Assembly: GCA_900546455.1 (NCBI GenBank)
Contig: URCS01000060.1
Location: 1-11,031 of the forward strand
Reading direction: 5' to 3'
Length of the DNA stretch: 11,031 nt
Source: an uncultured Collinsella sp.
GTDB taxonomy: Bacteria; Actinomycetota; Coriobacteriia; Coriobacteriales; Coriobacteriaceae
The notes beneath the pieces are model-generated. The model was not told the DNA's origin. It saw only the letters and a list, made by a program, of their open reading frames with translations, and did no database searches. Every line of letters starts with the position of its first letter. Position 1 is the first letter of the stretch. Made by a program: the position numbers and the translations under genes. Shown in pieces: positions 6,462-11,031 of the stretch.

Positions 6462-9128
6462 CTATTCCTGAACCTTGAGCGCCTCGGAGAGGCTCACACG
6501 CCTGATGGAGCGCGTATGCAGCAGCGCCACGACCAGGTAGGTCGCAAAGCCAATGCCGACGCATGCAGCCATGGACCAAGCGGGCACGTAGATCTCGATA
6601 TTGCCGTTGTAGGCAAGCAACATGGAGCGGAAGATAGCCGTGAGCGAGCCGATGATCACCGGCAGGCTCAGCACGAGCGACGCCGCCACGCACAGCGTGA
6701 TCGAGCGGATGTACAGATGCGAGATCTCGCTATCTCGATAGCCAAAGACCTTCATGTAGCTAATCGACCGGGCGCTATGGTCGATAACAGCCTTGGTCAG
6801 CAGGTACATAAACAGCAGGAAGATAAACACCGCGAGGCCAACCATCATGCCGATCATTTTGCTCATCATGCCGATGAACTGGTCGCCCACGGCGCGCATG
6901 TCGTCGGGCGTGGTGTCGCCGGCAAAGTAACGAGCATCGAGGTCGAGCTTCTCGTCGCTCACATAGCCGTTAAAGTAGGCAGCGTCGTTGCCGAACAGCT
7001 CGTTAAAGTCGTCGATACTCATATAGATATTCATGTCCGACTTGGAGCCCCAGGCACAGTCCTTGCCCGCGTACTCAAGGGAATAATTCTTGCCCTCGTA
7101 CTTGTCGCGAAGCTTAACCTCCTGCCCCTCGTTCCAGCCAAACTTGTCGAGTAGGCCGCCGCCAAAGACGACACGGCCGTCGCCGACGTTGAGGTCTTTC
7201 CAATAGCGCGAATTGGATGAAATGCCGTAGACGGAAATCGTCTCCTCGCCATTTCCATCGCCGCGATCGTATTGCAGCTGGTAGATGGCGTATTTCTCGG
7301 CCTGTGCAATTGCGCCCGCGCCGTTGTCGGTCGTATTGACCGGGTGGATATCGTCGTTGTCGGTGTCGATCTTAGAGGCCTTGTCGATCAGGTCGATGGC
7401 CTCATCGCGGTTGCAGCCGAGGGCATCGGCAAGGTCATCGAGACGCGCATAAAGCGCATCCTTCTTGTCCTGGACCTTGGCAAGCGCATCCTGCGCTGCG
7501 GCCAGGCTCTCGGCAGACGGAGATGCGGTCGCGGCATCGGCCGCCGCCTGCGCAGCATCGGCCGCGTCGTCAAGCTCGTCATCGGCATCCCGGGCGGCGG
7601 TGAGGAGTGCGCCGTCAACCGACTGCAAGCGCTCGAGCGCCGACCACTGCTCGCGCTCCTCGACGGTGCCCTCGAGTTCCAGCGGGGCCTTGAGCGTGTA
7701 CTGGTGCTCGGCGACCAGGCTCGTCTCGAGGTTGTCCGCATAGTGCGTCATCGTGGGCAGAATCGCCAGGCCAAAGAGCAGTAGCAGCGACGCAAACGCG
7801 ATACCCACGAAGAGCGTGGCAAAGTTGCCAAGGTTGCGCAGGAAGATGCGCAGGCGGAAGCGCGAGACAAAGCCCATGCGCTCCGGCAGCTGCAGGCCAC
7901 GCTTGGTGCCCGATTTGCCGCTCGCCTCGTGACGAAGGAACTGCAACGGCGTCTTGCCCATCTTGCGAAGCAGACCCACCAACGTGATGAGGATGAGCGC
8001 GGCAGCGGGAACCACGGCGCACTTCACAAAGATCTCCCAGCTCCAGTACACCTGGAAGGGCGGCAGACTGTACGAACCGTAATAGAGGCTGCGCATGGGC
8101 TCGGTAAAGAACACAACGCCGAGCGCAGTGCCCAACAGCGCCGCGAGCACGCCCACGATGGCGGGAAGCGCGAGGTAGTGCAGGACGATCTCGCGACGGC
8201 GATAGCCGCTGGCGAGCAGCGTGCCGATGATGGCACTCTCCTCCTCGATGGCGGCGTCGGTAAGGACCACAAAGACGAACGCCATGATCACGATGATGAT
8301 GTCGAGCAGCGTCATCCACATCATGGAGTCGCCGTCTACGTCGTCGCGCGCATAGCCAATGCCCTGGTTGGAATCGGCGTCGATGAGGTCATCCACGCGC
8401 GCATCGGCATCGGTCAGCGCCTCGACCATATCCTGCTCCGCATCGATGCGATCCGCGGTGGAGAGGTCGCGATCGGTAAAGGTAAAGGAATAGGTGTAGG
8501 CGGGTGCGCCGCCGGCATCCTCGAGCGCGGCAAAGCCTTCATCGGTGACCTCGGCCACGCCGTACGTGATGGTGTTCACCGTAAAGTCCGAATTGTTGAG
8601 GAACAGCGCCTGGCTATCGGGCTGGGTCATGATGCCGCAGATGGTGTAGGTGCGGCCCTCAAGCTCAACCTTATCGCCCACGGCGAGGTCGTTGTTGGTG
8701 GCGAAGACACGGTCGATGGCCACCTCGTCATCCGCCTTGGGCTCCTTGCCCTCACAGTAGGACGCGATATCGACCTTGGTGCGATGCGCATAGGTGCGCA
8801 GCGTGCGCTTGGTGCCGTCGTCGCCGGCGGTCTTTTTGATGATGGCGTCGATGGAGAAATTCTTGTAGAGCGTGACGCCGCCGACGTCGTCGGCCGCGTC
8901 CTCGGCGGCCTTGAGCTGGTCTTTAGTGGCCTCGAAGGAGGTGGTCACGCGGCCGTCCTCAATCGTGTACGCATCGCGCATGTCGTCGATAAGGCAACCG
9001 ATGGAATGCGCCGCGAGCAAAAAGCCCGACGTGAGGGCGATACTTCCGCACATAAGCAGAAAGATGCCCAGGTACTTGCCGATATTGCGGCGCAGCTCGC
9101 GCGGGAGTCGTTTTGCGAGAGGTGTCAT
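6462..9128 (-). CDS. FtsX-family ABC transporter permease with a large coiled extracytoplasmic region
   Basis: 888 aa from ATG at 9128-9126, which lies 8 bp after the ATPase stop. A TTG at 9143 would add 5 residues and overlap the ATPase gene, so the ATG is preferred; the Shine-Dalgarno (AGGCGG) is weak. Order: N-terminal helix at about 20-42; extracytoplasmic domain 43-265; first FtsX unit with helices near 270-292, 320-342 and 370-388; cytosolic loop with basic residues; helix 435-458; second extracytoplasmic domain 465-750; second FtsX unit with helices near 760-779, 810-830 and 850-872. Both FtsX units carry a coupling-type segment (SGYRRREI near 307-314, FGYRDSEI near 795-802). Residues 510-575 are very rich in Ala and Asp and look like a coiled-coil or helical hairpin. 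Relatives are MacB/LolCDE-like mechanotransmission transporters or lipid/peptide exporters; the substrate is unknown. It pairs with the upstream ATPase. Confidence 0.92.
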   Translation of the reverse strand: MTPLAKRLPRELRRNIGKYLGIFLLMCGSIALTSGFLLAAHSIGCLIDDMRDAYTIEDGRVTTSFEATKDQLKAAEDAADDVGGVTLYKNFSIDAIIKKTAGDDGTKRTLRTYAHRTKVDIASYCEGKEPKADDEVAIDRVFATNNDLAVGDKVELEGRTYTICGIMTQPDSQALFLNNSDFTVNTITYGVAEVTDEGFAALEDAGGAPAYTYSFTFTDRDLSTADRIDAEQDMVEALTDADARVDDLIDADSNQGIGYARDDVDGDSMMWMTLLDIIIVIMAFVFVVLTDAAIEEESAIIGTLLASGYRRREIVLHYLALPAIVGVLAALLGTALGVVFFTEPMRSLYYGSYSLPPFQVYWSWEIFVKCAVVPAAALILITLVGLLRKMGKTPLQFLRHEASGKSGTKRGLQLPERMGFVSRFRLRIFLRNLGNFATLFVGIAFASLLLLFGLAILPTMTHYADNLETSLVAEHQYTLKAPLELEGTVEEREQWSALERLQSVDGALLTAARDADDELDDAADAAQAAADAATASPSAESLAAAQDALAKVQDKKDALYARLDDLADALGCNRDEAIDLIDKASKIDTDNDDIHPVNTTDNGAGAIAQAEKYAIYQLQYDRGDGNGEETISVYGISSNSRYWKDLNVGDGRVVFGGGLLDKFGWNEGQEVKLRDKYEGKNYSLEYAGKDCAWGSKSDMNIYMSIDDFNELFGNDAAYFNGYVSDEKLDLDARYFAGDTTPDDMRAVGDQFIGMMSKMIGMMVGLAVFIFLLFMYLLTKAVIDHSARSISYMKVFGYRDSEISHLYIRSITLCVAASLVLSLPVIIGSLTAIFRSMLLAYNGNIEIYVPAWSMAACVGIGFATYLVVALLHTRSIRRVSLSEALKVQE

Positions 9129-9136
9129 GGCGCCGC

Positions 9137-9862
9137 CTACCAATCGAGCTCGGCGGCCGCGACCGGCGACTCATTGAGCTCGTCCTCGACGATACGCCCG
9201 TCGCGCAGGCGCAGCACGCGATTGGCCATGCGGGCGATAGCGGCGTTGTGGGTAACGATGATGATGGTGCAGCCATAGGTACGGTTGACGTCCTCCATGA
9301 GCTGCAGGATTTCCTTGGATGTCTTGTAATCGAGCGCACCCGTGGGCTCGTCGCACAGCAGCAGGCCCGGGTTTTTGACGAGCGCACGACCGATGGCACA
9401 GCGCTGCTGCTGACCGCCCGAGACCTGGCGCGGGAACTTGTTGCGATGTTCATAGAGGCCCAGCGAGCGCAGCAGGTCGTCGACGCTGAGCGGGTTTTTG
9501 GACAGGTGCGCCGTGACCTCGATGTTTTCCTTGATGGTGAGATCAGGCACCAGGTTGTAGAACTGGAAGACAAAGCCCAGCTCGCGGCGGCGATACTCGC
9601 CCAGGTCGGCGGGCTTGAGCACCGTGAGGTCGCAGCCGTCCACCATAATGGAGCCGCCGTCGGCATCTTCTAGGCCGCCGGTCAGGTTAAGGAAGGTCGA
9701 TTTGCCCGAACCCGAGGGGCCCAGCATGACGCAGATCTCGCCGCGATTGATGGACGTGTCGATGCCGTCGAGCACCGTCAGGCGCGCGTCGCCGTCGCCG
9801 TAGTGCTTTTTGAGATCCTTAACCTGGACGTAGGCTTCCTGCGTTGCCATGGTATCCCCCAT
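9137..9862 (-). CDS. ABC transporter ATPase, MacB/LolD/FtsE type
   Basis: 241 aa. All nucleotide-binding motifs are intact: Walker A GPSGSGKST (48-56), Q-loop Gln100 (FVFQFYNLVP), signature VSGGQQQR (147-154), Walker B LLLCDEP (167-173) with catalytic Glu172, D-loop ALD (176-178) and switch His205 (VTHN). The FQFYNLVP and DEPTGALD wording is typical of the ATPases that drive FtsX-type permeases (MacB, LolD, BceA). It powers the permease encoded 8 bp downstream, probably as a homodimer at the cytoplasmic face. Two starts fit: ATG at 9862 (GAGG 6 nt upstream) and ATG at 9850 (GGGGGA close upstream, giving 237 aa). The longer one is given here. First gene of the three-gene operon. No two-component system or regulator gene, as found beside Bce-type transporters, is visible. 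Confidence 0.95.
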   Translation of the reverse strand: MGDTMATQEAYVQVKDLKKHYGDGDARLTVLDGIDTSINRGEICVMLGPSGSGKSTFLNLTGGLEDADGGSIMVDGCDLTVLKPADLGEYRRRELGFVFQFYNLVPDLTIKENIEVTAHLSKNPLSVDDLLRSLGLYEHRNKFPRQVSGGQQQRCAIGRALVKNPGLLLCDEPTGALDYKTSKEILQLMEDVNRTYGCTIIIVTHNAAIARMANRVLRLRDGRIVEDELNESPVAAAELDW

Positions 9863-9873
9863 TGTTAGCCTCG

Positions 9874-9897
9874 TACTACTTTATGAACGTAATAGTA
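9874..9897. promoter_or_regulatory. Inverted repeat in the ABC operon leader
   Basis: TACTA (9874-9878) and TAGTA (9893-9897) are inverted arms within the AT-rich leader 9863-9943, just upstream of the ATPase start. On the minus strand TACTAT could be a -10, but no matching -35 is evident. This may be an operator; support is weak. The remainder of 9898-9943 is AT-rich with no other structure seen. Confidence 0.3.
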
Positions 9898-9943
9898 AAC
9901 CTTGGCGAACTATTTTGGGGCGAGGCCTAAAATTTATTTCAGG

Positions 9944-10197
9944 CTAGTCATTGGGGACGTTCTTAAATGACTAGTCGCTGGGGACGTTCTTGAACGACTA
10001 GCCGCTAGGGACACTCTTTCGCCACCCGGCAGTTAGGGACGTTCCCTTCCTGCCGGCAGCCGGGAACAGTCCTTGCCAACCCGGCCGGCGAGCCGGCGAA
10101 TCGGCAAAGACTGTCCCCAAAGACTAGTCGTTTAAGTCTGTCCCCAATGACCACTCTTGGCCGTTTAAGTCTGTCCCCAATGAATACCCGATGACTA
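9944..10197. repeat. REP-like hairpin repeat, copy B, with tandem units
   Basis: This is an expanded relative of copy A in the same orientation (9998-10159 aligns with 5540-5674). The left part is about three tandem 27-bp units starting at 9944, 9971 and 9998, each CTAG(T/C)C then GGGAC. Unit 1 folds as CTAGTCATT/AATGACTAG (9944-9974, 13-nt loop) and unit 2 as CTAGTCG/CGACTAG (9971-10001), sharing the CTAG between them. A 27-bp hairpin, GTTCCC/GGGAAC (10041-10067) around the palindrome CTGCCGGCAG, is absent from copy A. The right part has a 22-bp exact direct repeat ending in GTCCCCAATGA (10129-10150 and 10162-10183). No coding capacity is seen; the element fills the gap between the ABC-2 permease stop and the ABC operon leader. 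Confidence 0.75.
10041..10067. repeat. 27-bp hairpin insertion specific to copy B
   Basis: The segment begins GTTCCC and ends GGGAAC, with the perfect palindrome CTGCCGGCAG (10050-10059) between. It interrupts the alignment with copy A exactly between 5582 and 5583. Confidence 0.6.
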
Positions 10198-10202
10198 GGT
10201 GG

Positions 10203-10979
10203 CTAGGCGCGGGATTTGTTGTGGGCGAGGGCTAGGCCTACGGCGGCGATGGCGGCGGCGAAGAGCACGGTGACGCCCAGGTCGCAGGCGATGTCGCCCA
10301 ACATGGCAGACGTCAGGTCCGACGCGAGCGCCTTGCCGATCGCGTCGTTCACCCAATATGTCGGCACAAAGTGCGCCACGGTCTGCACGGCCGGGCCCAT
10401 CAGCGACAGCGGCATCCAAGCGCCGCCCAAAAACGTCATGAGCATGCCGAGCAGGTTGCCCACGCCATTGAGCAGCTCCTCGCGCGCACCCAGGCTCGAA
10501 AGGGCAAAGCCAACGGCCAGCGGCGTGCACGCCAGGGCAAACGTCGCCGCCAGTGCCAGGCACACACGGCCCACGCCGACCTCGGCGACCGCGCCGGCAA
10601 AGCCCACGACGCCCATCATGCTCGACACAAACCAGATGCAGACGGTAAGCACGGCGGCGGCGGCAAACACGGCAAGCGAACGTTGGCGCTCGGAGATTGG
10701 GCCGGCATCCATACGACGCACGCGCTCGGGCTCGTTCATGCCCGAGAACACCAACCCCACCGATACGATGACCGACGAGATAATCGCGTACGCGCCAAAG
10801 TTGAAGTACGACTCGAGCGTGGCGGCAGCAGCCGAGTCGACCTTGACCCGCTCGATCTGGACCTCCGCGCGCTTTGCAGCGGCATGTTCGGCGGCCTTGG
10901 CAACGTCGCCGTTGGAGGCAGTGGGCTCAAGTGCGGCTGCAGCGCCCGCGAGCGAGATCCAGCGCGAAGCCTCGGCAGA
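10203..10979 (-). CDS. ABC-2 type transporter permease, C-terminal part (5' end missing)
   Basis: 258 codons plus stop are genomic. The frame continues to 10994 as MLFRS, but those 5 residues are encoded by sequencing adapter, so the true N-terminus is lost. Visible order: a helical Ala/Glu-rich extracytoplasmic stretch (about 1-60), then about six hydrophobic segments typical of the ABC-2 membrane domain. The stretch GGAWMPLSLMGPAVQTVAHF followed by PTYWVNDAI near 180-208 is characteristic of ABC-2 permeases of the drug/peptide/polysaccharide export kind. A polar loop (NEPERVRRMDAGPISERQRS) follows the first clear helix and may contact the ATPase. Full-length relatives are about 350-400 aa, so one third or more is missing. 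Its ATPase should lie upstream, beyond the contig end. It ends 5 bp before repeat copy B and is not obviously part of the ABC operon at 5806-9862. Confidence 0.85.
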   Translation of the reverse strand, partial: SAEASRWISLAGAAAALEPTASNGDVAKAAEHAAAKRAEVQIERVKVDSAAAATLESYFNFGAYAIISSVIVSVGLVFSGMNEPERVRRMDAGPISERQRSLAVFAAAAVLTVCIWFVSSMMGVVGFAGAVAEVGVGRVCLALAATFALACTPLAVGFALSSLGAREELLNGVGNLLGMLMTFLGGAWMPLSLMGPAVQTVAHFVPTYWVNDAIGKALASDLTSAMLGDIACDLGVTVLFAAAIAAVGLALAHNKSRA

Positions 10980-11031
10980 AGATCGGAAGAGCACACGTCT
11001 GAACTCCAGTCACACGTATGATCTCGTATGC
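10980..11031. other. Illumina TruSeq adapter read-through (not genomic)
   Basis: From 10980 the sequence reads AGATCGGAAGAGC and continues with the rest of the standard 34-nt TruSeq Read 1 adapter to 11013, then 7 nt consistent with an index (11014-11020), then ATCTCGTATGC, the start of the P7 flow-cell sequence. Translated, it gives the well-known artefact peptides RSEEHTSELQS on the plus strand and MLFRS or CSSDL on the minus strand. It should be trimmed. Confidence 0.98.

Noticed and set aside
6454..6693. 80-codon N-terminal extension of the methyltransferase
   Set aside because: It overlaps the permease 3' end out of frame and has no family similarity; the ATG at 6453 has a strong AGGAGG.
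7929..9278. 449-codon plus-strand frame
   Set aside because: Antisense to the FtsX permease and the ATPase; low-complexity Gly/His/Val composition and no ribosome-binding site.
9944..10183. CRISPR array
   Set aside because: The repeats are tandem or inverted hairpin units with 0-11 bp between them, not regular direct repeats separated by unique spacers, and no cas gene is present.
5540..10197. Complete composite transposon
   Set aside because: No transposase or recombinase gene lies in or beside the flanking repeats, and no target-site duplication could be identified.
10980..10994. Start codon and first five residues (MLFRS) of the ABC-2 permease
   Set aside because: Encoded by sequencing adapter, not by the genome.

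Overview
The window looks like a contig end from a high-GC Gram-positive anaerobe of the Coriobacteriia, most likely a Collinsella-type gut bacterium. That rests on the GC-rich third codon positions, the gene families, and dispersed intergenic repeats built around GTCATTGGGGAC, a pattern I associate with Collinsella assemblies. The taxonomy is inference and was not searched. The last 52 bases (10980-11031) are not genome: they match an Illumina TruSeq adapter, so real sequence ends at about 10979.

Region 1 (1-2848, all minus strand) holds three genes. Read in transcription order they are a hemolysin III/PAQR-type seven-helix membrane protein, a CNNM/CorC-type DUF21-CBS-CorC_HlyC membrane protein, and a protein that runs off the left edge and resembles the N-terminal domain of cyanophycin synthetase without the catalytic domains. 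The last two are 24 bp apart and probably co-transcribed.

Region 2 (2849-4251) holds a divergent promoter region and a plus-strand membrane-anchored alpha/beta hydrolase with an intact Ser-Asp-His triad. Its promoter overlaps one GTTGA-N4-TCAAC-like palindrome and has a second just downstream, a layout suggesting repression by an unseen regulator. The convergent gap after the gene contains a 130-nt imperfect palindrome.

Region 3 (4252-5457, minus) is a DUF362 protein with two 4Fe-4S ferredoxin motifs.

Region 4 (5540-10197) is the most unusual part. A compact minus-strand operon (ABC ATPase, large FtsX-type permease, SAM-dependent methyltransferase; gaps of 8 bp) is flanked by two directly oriented copies of a REP-like hairpin repeat. 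These match at about 121 of 135 aligned positions, apart from a 27-bp hairpin insertion in the right copy. The right copy also has tandem overlapping hairpins whose stems show a covarying base pair. The layout would allow deletion or amplification of the operon by recombination, but nothing here shows that this happens.

Region 5 (10203-10979, minus) is the C-terminal part of an ABC-2 type permease, cut at its 5' end where the adapter begins. No rRNA, tRNA, CRISPR array, complete insertion sequence or transposase was seen.
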